DNA from: Lutraria lutraria
Taxonomy: Eukaryota > Mollusca > Bivalvia > Venerida > Mactridae
Assembly: GCA_964023205.1 (NCBI GenBank)
Contig: OZ026840.1
Span: 8,925,603 to 8,989,602 of the forward strand
Direction of reading: 5' to 3'
Length of the DNA: 64,000 nt
Shown here: in pieces, positions 1-11,900 of the stretch
Layout of the letters: each line of letters starts with the position of its first letter
Position numbering within the stretch: the stretch's first letter is position 1
The notes under the pieces: generated by a model
Databases searched by the model: none
Seen by the model: only the letters and a program-made list of their open reading frames with translations
Told to the model about the DNA's origin: nothing
Program-made: the position numbers and the translations under genes

Positions 1-1067
1 TCGTAATAAATTTAACTTAAATCACCAAAATTAACCAAAAATTACCTTAAATTTAAAAAATGACAGTACATAAATAAGAACAAATCATATATATTCTACA
101 AAAGGTGTGTTTGTAACTCTTCATTCTGGAAAATGCGTATTACCTTCAAAACACGTAAAACAATAAAACAATATGGAATCATTAGACTCGTTTAGTAGAC
201 AAAGATATAGTAAGCCTGTCTTGGATCGTAGAGACCAATAATTCTAAAACAAAATAATTCCAATACATTGATATCAATACATTATTAATTAACTAACAAA
301 TATTAGAGAGGGAATAACAAGAAAACCACTCATTTCAAAAGAGTTGTCGGCAATACGTGTAAAAAAGTCGGTCAATACGGTCAAAACTCGGCATTACGGG
401 ATTCCATGTATTCTCAATGGTAAAAAAAAGAAATGAACAATTATAAATGCAGGCTTTTGTAGAAACTCGCCAAAATACGAGTGAAGGCATAAGAAAGGAA
501 ACTCACGGCTGCTATTTTGTTCATAATCATTAAACATTCCAAAATGAGCAGCAATTCTATTGTTTTTTGAATATGTATTTTTAAAATCAAATGGATAATT
601 ATTATATTAATTAGTGACATTCGTATTGCCGAGTTATTAGTCCTCACTCAGCTGTATTATGGGCTCAGGCCAATGCAGCGAACGTAGGACAAATACATGT
701 AACTCGTCCAATATGAAAATCACTTATCAATAACATTACAATATTAACCATACAGAAATCAAATAACATTCGCTATAGCAATGTTATCATCACAATTTCG
801 TTACTACTGCCTATGGTCACGTGGTATTTTTCGAAGGGGACATGAGATCCTCATGTAAAAATAAATTCATAATTATTTCATGACGAGATAAGCCAAGCAT
901 TGTACAACAAAAGTTTAGTTCTGATTGGACATGAACTATGTTACGTTAGTTAGCATGGTTGTCTCCCTTCGACTAATATCACATTTTTGAGAGTGTCAGC
1001 GCGAGAATAATAATGCTGACTGGGCCTGATGCAGCAGATTATACCCTTCCATGAAAATTTGCTAACA
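1..1067. other. No recognisable feature
   Basis: AT-rich sequence with no exon that I can support. A splice-acceptor-like site exists on the minus strand near 243, but the reading phase expected from the neighbouring Ig gene would meet a stop at once. I therefore do not call a terminal exon for that gene here. Confidence 0.4.
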
Positions 1068-1222
1068 ATGTCCATTTCCCTCCACATGTGGAGAAGTTTC
1101 CGCTTTATAGTGGAAGGGTAAGTTAGTACTGTATAGAATAAGGTCCAGGAAAACGTGTTAGGTGAATCTGTCGTCGTATACAATTGTTGAAAAACAGCCT
1201 TTAACCCAAATAAACAAGAGGT
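1068..1222 (+). repeat. Dispersed repeat, copy 1 of 2 in window
   Basis: This block resembles 24543-24700. Shared pieces include 'cctccacatgtggag' versus 'cctccatttgtggag', a central 'tatacaattg' versus 'tatataactg' with the same spacing, and a downstream 'aaaaacagcct' versus 'aaaaacggcat'. The open frame on the opposite strand over this interval (950-1324) is a by-product of the repeat and has no recognisable protein family. Confidence 0.5.
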
Positions 1223-1324
1223 CCATAATGGCCCTATATTGATCATCTGACTACCCCTGCAGCCATGCACAATCAAGCGATCATCAGGGGACATTTTGAC
1301 CCCACGGGTCATGGCTCTAAACAA

Positions 1325-1640
1325 ATTTCGAAGAGGTCCGCTATGCGATGGTTCATGTCAAATATCTAAGCTGTAGACCTTTTAGTTTATTTTAAGAATA
1401 TTTTTGACGAGTTTCCTATGTACAATAGAGCGATCCCAGGGTTAAGGTCAATTTTACCTAGGGGGTCATGATTTGAATTTATTTGGTAGAGGTTCATTAG
1501 ACAATACAACATGTCAAATATCTATGACTTTTTTGACCACCTGGTTTATTTTTAGAATTTTATCAAATATTTCCTATTGTACAAAAAAGCTAAAATATAT
1601 CACTTTTTCTATGCCGATGGCCCACAACTCTATAAGTACT
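1325..1640 (+). repeat. Dispersed modular repeat B (fragment)
   Basis: The block carries the phrase pattern 'ggtcatgatttgaattta..ttggtagagg..caaatatctaagc', repeated at roughly 190-bp spacing. The same modules occur at 38868-39780. It is non-coding, and it lies just downstream of the last Ig exon recognised on the minus strand. Confidence 0.6.
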
Positions 1641-1757
1641 CATCCGAGGTATTGTGGCCATATACGTTTGTTCCAAGTTTGATTAAGATTGGTTAAATGC
1701 TGTGTATGCCAGTTAAATATATACATTTAAGTTTGATATAAAAACATGCGTACGTAC

Positions 1758-2039
1758 ATTCTGTCTTGAGAGATTTCGAAATATTTCCACTTGAAACGTA
1801 CTCACAGGCGTATGTACCGGCATCTTTTACTGCATCAATGTTGCGTACAGTAAGTGATAACGTTGTTCCATTAACTTCAGTAGAGTATTTAGATCGTTCC
1901 GAAACGCCTGCTTTACTAGCAATGATGTTTCCGTCGAAGTAGGACCACCAATATGCATTTAGTATTTCATTGCCTTCACATGTTATGTTCACATCTTTTC
2001 CACATTCCACCACGCCTGGCATTTCCATATTTGGAATAC
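1758..2039 (-). CDS. Ig-domain exon, copy 1
   Basis: The exon is 282 nt, with acceptor ATATAG|GTATTCC and donor GAAT|GTACGT, phase 1 at both ends. It completes a Gly codon from the previous exon. Cys-Trp-Cys spacing and the 'DAGTYAC' motif are typical of an Ig fold. The intron just upstream also matches the intron of the plus-strand paralogue ('gaacatgttaaac', 'gatatcaaaata'). Confidence 0.85.
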
Positions 2040-2852
2040 CTATATTTTGATATCACAAAAATTGTTATATCTATTTAAAAGAAATGTTTAACATGTTCGA
2101 AATAACACATAGTGGGATACAATCTATATTTTTAAGTAAAATATCACTTGTTCACCCCATCTAACAGTTACTTAATCTAGAAGAAATGTCTAGTATTTCA
2201 ATTCTATCTTACACTTGGAGTGATGCTTACGATTATGAACTGGTCCTAAATATTATTGCAATATTAAGTGATCTAAAGCGCCTTTTTACAGATATATCTT
2301 TATCTAGTCTAAAACAGTTGCACTAAGTTTGTTTTGTGTTAGCAAAATAAGTTTTAATGATAATGCTAAATATGAGCAATATTCTGCAAGTTCGTACGTC
2401 TCCGATTTTGACTAAAGATCTCCATAAAGACAATACTGCATATGTAATCACCTCCTATGGTTCTCACTAGCACCATCAGAAATATGACAATGTTCTGCAT
2501 TTTAATATACTTTAAGACGTAACTCCAAGTGTACACCTTAAAAAGAGGTGGTACATTAGTGGATCTAACTTAAAAAGTCGACATGATTTTTTAAGAATTG
2601 ATAATTGTTTATTTGTTCTTAACTATGCAAATAATTACGTAGGAGCCTCTTTGATCTGGGTTTTTACTAATTTACTAAATTATAAATAATAAAAAGCCTC
2701 AGATATATGCCTGGGGTTTCCTTGGATATGACATTGGCTGTTATTTTTATGTACACCCCCCCCCCCCCCCTTCGAAAAAATAATGATGATATTGACGTCA
2801 AAATTATCAATTATTACCTAGAAATTAATTTGAATATTACGTTGATCTTACC
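1758..2852 (-). CDS. Single-Ig-domain secreted/surface protein gene (copy 1, 3' end not found)
   Basis: This is a spliced gene read on the minus strand. A predicted 5'UTR exon ends at 2852 (AACAG|GTAAGAT). Exon 2 (2536-2452) holds the start and a hydrophobic signal peptide, MQNIVIFLMVLVRTIG, and ends in phase 1. Exon 3 (2039-1758) is a phase 1-1 immunoglobulin-domain exon. The domain shows the first Cys in NITCEG, the core Trp in AYWWSY and the second Cys in DAGTYACEY, plus N-glycosylation sequons. The mirror-image paralogue at 60835-63229 (+) has the same exon lengths (49-nt coding part; 282 versus 285 nt) and phases. The third coding exon of that paralogue could not be matched here, because dispersed repeats follow, so the C-terminus is unknown. 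The function is unknown. V-like Ig proteins of this size in molluscs are often extracellular recognition proteins, but that is inference. Confidence 0.75.
2452..2536 (-). CDS. Signal-peptide exon, copy 1
   Basis: The acceptor is CTTTTTAAG|GTGTACAC. The coding start is at 2500, and the exon ends at 2452 before GTGATT. It encodes MQNIVIFLMVLVRTIG plus one base. The plus-strand paralogue encodes MKSIVIFLMVLIQTAR from an exon of identical coding length, and their 5' leaders share 'cacttggagtt'. Confidence 0.8.
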
Positions 2853-3190
2853 TGTTGATTTGTCAATGAAGGTCATCCAGTCTTATTATAGTACCTGGAA
2901 CCTAATAGTTTCCTTTAAGAAATATTTGATGGAATTTATTATCATCAGTTAATGAATATGACTCATTTTGTCACAGAGAAAATATGATCATTTTTATCAC
3001 AAGGATTAAATTGCAGATGAAATGTCAGGCAATCGTTCCTAGAGTTAAAACCACATTGATCCCGCTTAATCTTGGTTGTACCATCGAACAATAGTATATA
3101 TACTTCCTGACACACGCTTTTCTCGTGATTCTTTAATTACCTTAAGTTGTTAATTTCAACTGTTATTGCATTAGAGTACAATATTCCATG
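2853..3190 (-). promoter_or_regulatory. Upstream/5' leader region conserved with the plus-strand paralogue
   Basis: Read on the minus strand, this block aligns with 58360-58657 on the plus strand. Shared strings are 'tacaaccaagatt', 'atcaatgtggttttaact', 'cctgacatttcatctg' and 'gacaaaatgagt', ending in 'aacaggtaagat', a splice donor. The region probably contains the promoter and first untranslated exon of the Ig gene. No transcription start can be fixed. Confidence 0.5.
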
Positions 3191-4320
3191 CTAGGGCCTG
3201 CTTATTAGCTTCATTTTAGCATCACCTTTTCAACTTCAAACTTTTTGCTGCTCCATGTTATTGTTAGTGGTTCCTTTGTCAGCTGTTCATAATATATATA
3301 ATATAATATCGTACTTATTTACTTGTTTACCATGACCAAGAGTGTTGTGTTTAAAAACTGCTATCTTAGCTGCTAACTTATGACTATGACATGGGTGTCT
3401 TTTTATTATGGAATTAAACTTCGCACCAACAGCCAGCGTCATTTGGCGACTTGACCAGCTTTTGAGATGGAGGGGGATACCTGGAAATGGATGGTTTTAT
3501 ATGTTGCATGGGTTTGAGGTTGAGATTAGGCGGGGAAGAAGGGATATATGTATGTTAACCTAGTTAGCGTTTGAACGTGTAATTTTATATAATTATTATA
3601 TAAAAACATATAGTTTGATAAAGATCATTTGTCATAATGAAATGTAAAAAATCTCGTTGAATAAATGCCCTGTTATTCTATACATTTTCTCCCCTTTCTC
3701 TGGGGCGGCTCTGAAATGACACTAGCTGTCGAATGTACATATATTGTGATAGTGATATTATCACTAATAAATCGTCAGATGTGTAATCAATCACTTGTAA
3801 TTAACGGCGGAGGCGTTATGAATAAGGAAATAAATAACGGTTTCTAAACACGGACTTCTACGTTTGAGTGCGTATACAAGTGTTCAACAGCTTAACTTAG
3901 TTGCAGCTTATGATCGCTTTGATTAACTGAAGATGTATTACTAATGAAAATCTGATCTAATTGTGGTTTCTTTTGTGTAATAGTGCATACTATGAAACAC
4001 ATTCAGAATATACAAAACCACTTATTCTATTTATTTATCAAATGCAAGCGCTGAAAAGGCCATTTCTCAGGACACATTTTTAGTTGCCTGAAAGTCCTAG
4101 TGCGGAAAAATGGATCAGTAGTCAAAGTTGTATTGCCATTTTTTAAAGTTATTTTTAACAATATTACGCCAACAATCAACACTTTATATAATAATCACAC
4201 AAACCATGATGAGCGTAATACTATAGCATTAAGTAATCAAAGCGCTGATAGCGCTGGAAGAACAGGGTTTGATTCTGAGGTTAGACAGAACTTTGTATTA
4301 TCAGCAACAGAGTGCCATAC
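3191..4320. other. Intergenic, no recognisable gene
   Basis: AT-rich sequence with short chance ORFs only. A short stretch near 3415-3470 ('cgcaccaacagccagcgtcat') resembles one near 58750 ('cgcaccatcagccaatgtcat') and may be an old SINE-type fragment. Confidence 0.35.
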
Positions 4321-4327
4321 ACACATA

Positions 4328-4396
4328 GCCACGACCGTGGTCCAGTGGTTAGTGCCTGGATTTGTAACCCGGCAATCCGGGTTTGATTCTCGGTAG
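4328..4396 (+). repeat. tRNA-derived sequence (tRNA pseudogene or SINE head)
   Basis: An A-box-like 'tggtccagtgg' is followed by an anticodon-arm-like segment (loop tttgtaa) and a T-arm with B-box-like 'gggtttgattc'. The T-stem pairs (ccggg/ctcgg). The flanks do not form a 7-bp acceptor stem, so this is not an intact tRNA gene. Confidence 0.5.
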
Positions 4397-4845
4397 AAGC
4401 AGATCAAACCTTTCAATGAATACATAGTTATCAATTCTTAACTAGTATGTGTTACATATACTGTGTTACTACTGTAGTTTTCATATGAACCTTTAAAACA
4501 GGCCCGATATCTAGATGATGCGCCTATGTATTTTTTTCGGTCAGTCCGATGTTGTACAAAACACATGAACCCATGCAGCAGATGACACGAAATTATGATA
4601 CCGGTCCCACATAGGTCCGATATCATATTTATCAACGAAAATAATAGTCATTTATTTGCATGTTTTAGGCAGTTTGTTGATTATTGATATTATTTTTATC
4701 AATTTTTCATAAAAACTGCATATAATTATGATTTAGACTTTTAGATTTTTTTTTATTCTTTTTTTATTTCATTGAAATACATTTTTTTAACACAACTATA
4801 CTTTCTCTTTGATATCTTAGCTAATTATTTGAAAAAATAAAAATT

Positions 4846-4925
4846 ATGCTACTACCGAGTCTCGAACCTAGGACTTTTCACTCCGTAATCGAGCATCCTT
4901 ACCGCTGCACTACCAATCTCCATGA
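4846..4925 (-). repeat. tRNA-derived sequence, minus strand
   Basis: Read on the minus strand it shows an A box 'tagtgcagcgg', an anticodon-arm-like segment and a B box 'ggttcgagact'. There is no pairing acceptor stem. It is most likely a SINE head or tRNA relic. Confidence 0.5.
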
Positions 4926-5500
4926 CATACTGCAGTTCGTTTTTCATATACGTATAAAGCGACTGTCAATAGTTCAGCTGCGCAGTAATCTCATCATGTT
5001 TGACTTTTGTTTTAACGTATTTCATTTGATTCCATTCATTAAGCAACATATATTACATATAATCTTAACACCAAAGTCGTTTTATATGGACCAGATATGA
5101 CCGAATACCGTCTTCTCCTAGGAACTATTTTTTTGGTTGTGATGGGGAAACCATTTAAGCTATTTTTAGATTCTGCTACAGATTTTGATTCTGTGAGCAT
5201 CGAAAACTGGTAGTAACCAAGAACAAGGTTGCAAGCAACCCTGTTCAAAAACAACAGTGTACAATACTTAGTTGGTAAGAGTAAGAACAGGAAAATGACT
5301 GCAAGTTATTTTATGGAAAATATACATGAACACCATTACATACAGCAGCAACGAAAAATGAAAAAGCAACTATTACCCTGATTTTTAACCTTCTACATCA
5401 GGTATTAACGGCATCTTAAAGTACATATCTTACCAAATGAATTCTAAAAGATTTCAGTTCATTATCATGTTGATCAATTATCATTGAGTCCATAATCATC

Positions 5501-5662
5501 AGAAATCATGTACTCGAGGAAGGTAAACATTTAACTATAAGTGATAAAATCTGAATTTAATCAGTGGCATCAATTTTTAAAGTTTGCGGAAATCAGCAGA
5601 AATCATGTACTCAAGGAAGGTAAACATTTAACTGTAAGTGATACAAATCTGCATTTATTTAA
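5501..5662 (+). repeat. Short tandem duplication, 97-bp period
   Basis: The sequence 'agaaatcatgtactc' followed by 'aggaaggtaaacatttaact' and 'gtaagtga' occurs at 5501 and again at 5598, with a few substitutions. Confidence 0.75.
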
Positions 5663-5663
5663 T

Positions 5664-6058
5664 CTTTAAAGTCCCATTAGCTTATTGCTATAAAAATATA
5701 TATGCAAAAAACAAACAATTGCTGATATCATCCCAAGATAATAATTACCGACGAAACGAACATTTTTTCTTCTAAAAACACTCACTTCGCTGTGAATTTT
5801 GTTTTTGTAAACTTGAAATATATAGAGCACGTGACGTCACTTTACGTTGTGTGCATAATATGACTGCGGGAAAACACAGCTGTTCTATAAATAGTATTTT
5901 TTTTCAATGATATTGAAAAAAAAATACGATAGTGGTTTTGGAAACATTTTTTCTTGCTATAAAGTATGCACGAGAGGAACACACACCGGATTCCTCTGTT
6001 ATAGAGCAAACAGAAACTATTACGACCGACACATTTATATGCTTATGGGACTTTAAAG
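5664..6058. mobile_element. MITE-like element with 18-bp inverted termini
   Basis: The left end 'ctttaaagtcccattagc' (5664-5681) is the near-perfect reverse complement of 'gcttatgggactttaaag' (6041-6058). The 395-bp interior has no coding capacity. It contains a compound site 'cacgtgacgtcac' (E-box plus CRE-like) at 5828-5840. No clear target duplication was identified. Confidence 0.6.
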
Positions 6059-6099
6059 TTTGCGTCCCTGACACTTCGATTCAAGACAATATAAATTCA

Positions 6100-8690
6100 G
6101 CTAGTATATTTATACTGTAAAAGTTTCAACACTTTTAGTCACGAATACAAATGAGGCCATTCGCGTATTTAAAAGCATCGGTCTTCATACGACACGAACA
6201 TAATTTCAAAATGATTGGTCGACTGGAATTATCTGAGAAGTACGACTTATACATACTTCAGTACACTTAGGGATACTGACGTAAAATCTAATTAAAAATG
6301 ATAATACAGTTTAGATAAAGATGTACCGATATATTTTATTCCTCTATAATGTATCATTATTTAGACAATAATAATAGATGAATAAACGGAACTTCAACAA
6401 ATTAACTTTAATACAACACCAAATTATATTAACTGACATTTAATGTAACTTAGTTATTCTATGTTAACCTTATTTTCGGGGAACCAGTCTGTTATAATAT
6501 TGTTTCAAATTTCGCAAAAAAAAATGCGGATTTTGCAAAATACCACAGCAGTTAAATAACATGTTAAAGAGAAATAAACAGTAAAAATTAATACATAACT
6601 GTATTGGATTTGTCTAATCATATTTAATAATGGTAACATAACAACTTCTCCTACCATGCGCAAATTCATGTCCGTATTCCTGATTAAACTTAAAACTGTT
6701 TAGTGTTGAAAAGAAACATTGTAATATACTGGAAGCATAGACGTCCGTAGATATAAAATGCCGATTTGACCAATAGCTCTTATATCTGAGCCAAGGTGTG
6801 ACTAATTCTGAATACTAGGTATTTCGATGTCACTGACCAGAAACTAACTTCCCGAAGCAACTGTTGGTTGTTGGTTTAATTATTCTTCTTCAGATGGTTG
6901 TGTCTTTGTCAAAATGACTGCATTTGAAACTTATTTGTATACATGATACCGATTGTTTGTATTTAAGATAAGTTCATTTGCATGTTGGCAATAATACATA
7001 TCTAGACCATCTGCTTTAATAGGCTTGATTATCATCTAGGATGCATTTATTAGAATGCCTCCTTGTCAACACTTACCAGAAATAATGCCACACGGAAGGA
7101 CAAATTTAGCCGTCCCTGGCTTGGAAAGACAAACTGTAATGACTATCTATTAAAACATGGTGTGCTAAACATTTATCTCCAGACTTAGCAGGTTATTGCA
7201 ATTTGTGTAAGAAGACCAATCAGTACGGCAATACTAGTGCTTCACAGATACTGCGACGTACCGAGGGTCAAACGCTTATGGACATTGCGAAGTTGAAGAC
7301 CAGCACAAAGAACACTCAGGTGTTTTTCAATATGCCAAAAGAAAAATCCATCACGTCACGATGAGATGTTTCCCTGGGTCGCTGAAACAGATTCTCATGG
7401 TATTTAAACCTCAGAAAGATCAAGTGATGACAGCAGAAATACTGTGGGCCATGAAAGTAGCTGCAGCTACATTGAGTTACATTGAGCTCTTTTGATGACG
7501 TAACAGCATTATATACAGGCATTTTTTCAGGAACAATCAAGTAAAAGTGGACTATAATCAAGTCTGATATCTCTTACATGCTTTCGTTTAGTTTGGGAGA
7601 CTATATTTTAGGTCACATCTTTGTATCAGAATCCATGAAAGTAAGGTGCCCTATCCTATACAGTTCCATGAAACTGGCAATGCTTTGTTGTATTAATTAG
7701 ATATGAGTATGATTGTTGTTCTTGGAAATAGTCAAGCATGAATATTTTGTGAATAAATATATAAAGTCTAGCAAATGTAAACGTAAACCATACTTCTCAC
7801 TGTGTCACATATTTCTTTTTCAGTTAGCGCAGATTGTAGTCCGGTAATTATCTTAGCTAGTGTGAGCCGTATATATTAGTCAAATTTGCTAATAGAATCC
7901 AGTGAGCAATGTTGCCGGTACTAATCTGCAGACCATCAATATAAAGATTTCAATGATTTAACTAATTTTTCCCTAATGTACAGCAACTATACTGACTCAA
8001 TATTTTATAGTAATAAATTATATAATTTATTGTATTGCATGGTATATGCATTTAGCTGCAGCGTATAATTTGAAGTGCGGTTTTCATTTTCATTTTTCCC
8101 TTCTCCAACTTTTTTTAACATGCCTCCTATTCCTGGTTCAATGCTTGCCATATTAGAGCTTGTCATGTATGTTCTGAAACATAATGTGAACATTCTAACT
8201 GAAAATGTTCAGAAACGTTAATACAATCATGCTCTCCATTGATGATGGAAATAGAGGTCTGTTAATCTTATTGGCACTATTTTTGCTTTTGTTTTGATAA
8301 CGTTACTTTGCATGTACGCGTTGTTTAAGCACATTTAAAATGTCAAGTCCTGTCTTTGACTAGTGATCATTTTTATTCAATTTTATTAAGAAAGACAAAC
8401 GGAGTGGAAATGAAAAAAAACTAAATTGTTATTTACACAGTTGAAAGTAAAAGTACGATCAATGTTGTTTTGATTCATTAACTTCGTCAACAAAGTCTAC
8501 AGACCAGTTTCGCGGACTTGGCACATTATTGTTGCACACCCATGAACAAATAGCAACGGGTGCATATGCCGTACACTGAAAGTCTGCAACTTCTGAATCT
8601 GTCAGACCTTAGTGAAATCGTGATTTTTTCAGATACCGCCGATGTCGATATAATGGGTACTGTGTATTCATTCCATTAATGTTTTACTAT
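6100..8690. other. Intergenic, no recognisable gene
   Basis: I see no supported exon, RNA gene or clear repeat. The short ORFs (7316-7561, 8005-8193, minus) have no domain signature. Confidence 0.35.
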
Positions 8691-8697
8691 ATCACAA

Positions 8698-8703
8698 TTT
8701 ATT
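8698..8703 (-). terminator. Candidate polyadenylation signal AATAAA for the SLC22-type gene
   Basis: On the minus strand AATAAA occurs about 80 bases after the stop codon at 8780-8782. The distance is reasonable, but such hexamers are common in AT-rich DNA. Confidence 0.35.
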
Positions 8704-8779
8704 AATATACCAACAAAAATTATTAAGTTTTTACATGTAGTATAGGTTCAAGAATGCGTTTATAAACCGTAGGATTAAT

Positions 8780-8950
8780 TCATAATGTAGACGTCTCGAT
8801 TTTTACGTTGATAACTTCTTTTAATGATAATGGTTCGATCTTATCTGGCAGTTTTCGGTCCATTGTCTCTGGTAGAAATATTGTTGCAAAGATAGAGACA
8901 ACAGCTACTCCTCCGGGGACGAAGAATATAATCCCTGGCACGAATGTGTT
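8780..8950 (-). CDS. SLC22-type gene exon 8 (last)
   Basis: It is 171 nt including the TGA stop at 8782-8780, with acceptor ATTTTCAG|AACACA. It encodes the last helix, the conserved FLPETMDRKLPD and a short cytoplasmic tail. Confidence 0.92.
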   Translation of the reverse strand, partial: NTFVPGIIFFVPGGVAVVSIFATIFLPETMDRKLPDKIEPLSLKEVINVKIETSTL

Positions 8951-11900
8951 CTGAAAATTACAACGGATTTATTGAGTAAACGAAATAAATGTATTACTTG
9001 GCGTACAAAATGCTTGGTTTTGGTAACCCAATCGTCCCTAATTTTTCTCCACAACCCTAGAATTTTTATTAGGCCCGAGGAACATCTACTTTCTTACCTT
9101 TCAACACGCTTTCAAGAGCCCAAAATAAGCCATGACTTATCTATCCATAGATATTTTAATAATAACTACATGCATTCATAATAAATGGTCAAATTATGGT
9201 ATTTCACCGCCCGGTATTAATCATGAGTTAACTCAATTTTTTACCATTCTGAGAAATATGCCAACAAACATTCAAAGTCAATTATGAAAACACGGAGATA
9301 GCACAAAATGTGATTGAAAACTGTCTAACGGGGGCTACAGTTGCTAAAACATTCTTCAAATTGGTAGATAGTTTACTGTAAGATTCAAGCGACGATTTTG
9401 TAAAAGAATTATTAGAGACAGAGATAGGTTTATTAGTTTTGAAAGATAATTTGACATTCATCGTAATACGCATGTCATAAAAGACTCACTATTTCTATGT
9501 TTTGACGATAATTGCTTACAGGATGTTATTATAAACTTGACGCAAGCCCAGGGCTTCTAATCAAAAGGAACGAAGTACCAAACTGGAGTGATGATGTTGT
9601 TACAAGTCACAAACACAAACGCACTAATATTTGACAATGTATTTATTAGTAAAAGGGTCTGTTTAATATTATAGTTAAAATACCCCTTAACAATGCATGT
9701 AGATTATGTCTGCCGTGAATGACTGGAAAGTAATTAATAATGTACCCCTTATTTGAACGGCTGCTTATACATGGTTCTTCCTTTCTTAAGATCGAAACAT
9801 GTCTTTGACTAGGCACTCTTCAGTTTCCGAACTTATACTTGCATTCCATGAACGGGGAATCTACCATACGTGAACACTGCGAATTTTCAGAATAATTCTA
9901 CGCTAAATCAAGGCTCTAACATAGTGAATGTAATAAAATAAATGATAAAGAAGCGTTATAATATTGTACGTTATGAGCTGGTATGTATGTTGTGTTGTAA
10001 ATGTTGTATCTAATCTTATTTTTGTTAAGTAGGAGTTAACGATACTCACCAAATAGACGAGTTGGGGACCAATCACGGCACTGATTTTTGCAATGACATT
10101 AAGATAGCCGAGACCAATGTTTCTGTAATTAAGGGAGGATATAGTATATACATGTACTTTATACGCAATATTCTCGTACTGGATGTGAACAATGATAAAA
10201 TACGGTAACCAATGCTGAAGAGCTTACTTGTGTTCCATAACATTTGGCTGTTGACTGCTAATTTGTTTATTATTTGCTTTTAAACATGTTAAAATGTAGT
10301 CAAATAGCGCAACCGCGTCTATATGTATTTTACAAACCAATTCTTGCTAGCATGACAAGAAGTTACATTATACAGTAACCATAGTTTGCTGTTCCACTGT
10401 GATAGCGATTTGGCCCGTAGTCAATTGCTTTCTAATTGTCATCTTTGGCGTTTACGCTAACTTCTTTACCTGATTACTGTTGGGTATATTTCAATAGACA
10501 GAGTCTGAAGCGGTCCCCACGTCATAGTTATCCCTGCGTTCGCTATAAAGGCACAGACATTAATAACAACATCTTTGTGCTCAACGTCTGAAACGAACAG
10601 ATCGTAAAAAAAATAAGCATGGGAGTTTCAAAATTCTGAAACGGTTAATCGTATCGTATATGTAAAATCGAACCGAAAGGTTTAATCGGTAGCCATTTTG
10701 AAAATAATTATTAAACCCGTTTCAACCGGTAATCGATCCTCAACCGAGTTAGCGCCCCCCACCCCCCCCCCCCCCCCCCCCTGGCCAGACGAAGTATTAA
10801 AAAGAAAAGTATCAGTCCATCATTTACAGCTCAGTTACTTTAATGATCGCGATGTTTGTGGATTAGGTAGGAACGATGGAAATAATGTATAGGTAAGTTT
10901 GTGTTTTATACAATGTTCTGTGTTTCTATGTAGTTGTTAATGTGCGCTAATGTGTGTTAATTTTTTGTCTTGGACATTGTTGCCATGTAGTTTGTGTGGT
11001 AAGGTTTTAAGTTTCGAAGTGAAGTTTTCTGGAAATGTATTTTTATCTTTCTGCTCATTATATGATAATTGACGTCTTCTGTGTGTCATAGAATAAGGTC
11101 TTGTGTAAAACAAACGTTGTGAATGTAATAAAGTTAAGTCTTACTTGTTATCTGGACGCATCCTGCAGTAAGTCCTGCAGATCCAACTATACTGAACCCT
11201 AGAAAAATTGTTGCGCGTCGTCCAAACCTATAACGAACCACTGGTGTCAATTTTGTGTAAGTAGGTCGTCACAGGTATTTACGTTGCTGACAAAATACTC
11301 ATGATTAAAAGATGCTGTGACACAGTATCAATTTAATTTGATGAAGGAAAATTAATATCTACATATAGTAACATTCTTTTAGCTTTCAACAAGGGCAACA
11401 ACTCGCACATTTTTTTTAATGTGTCGTAAAATTATTTGAAGTACCTAGTAATTTAATATATTACATTCCAACGTACGAGACTGTTTCTCCATATTCGAGT
11501 TATAGCGAGTTAATGAAGACGCTATAATATAAACTAAGAAAGGTCAAAGGGAATTGAAGGAATACGTACGTTGTTGAGGTGGAACTTATCAACACATATA
11601 AATGAGATGAAATACAAGTATAATGTGTATAAACTGATTTAAGGAATTACATCCCTAAAACTGCATTTTTCTGACATATTAAGACACGTTTTAAATGCAA
11701 GAGTTATTGCCCTTGTTGAAAAATAAATAATATTAATTTCTGTAGATATTGCATGGTGACCTATGTTTTTCTTCATCAAATTAGATTGAAGCTGTTTTAT
11801 TGCATCTTTTTACAATGAGTTTTCATTGAAAAGGAAGTTATTTTTCCTTTTATCTTTGAAAAATGGCCTACTCCCTCCCATTGGTTCAAACGCGAACTTA

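Noticed and set aside
950..1324. 124-codon minus-strand ORF as a gene
   Set aside because: It spans a dispersed repeat also present at 24543-24700, where the frame is not kept. No domain is recognisable.
4328..4396. Functional tRNA gene
   Set aside because: A and B boxes are present but no 7-bp acceptor stem pairs. The same applies to 4846-4925, 24885-24962 and 41455-41745.
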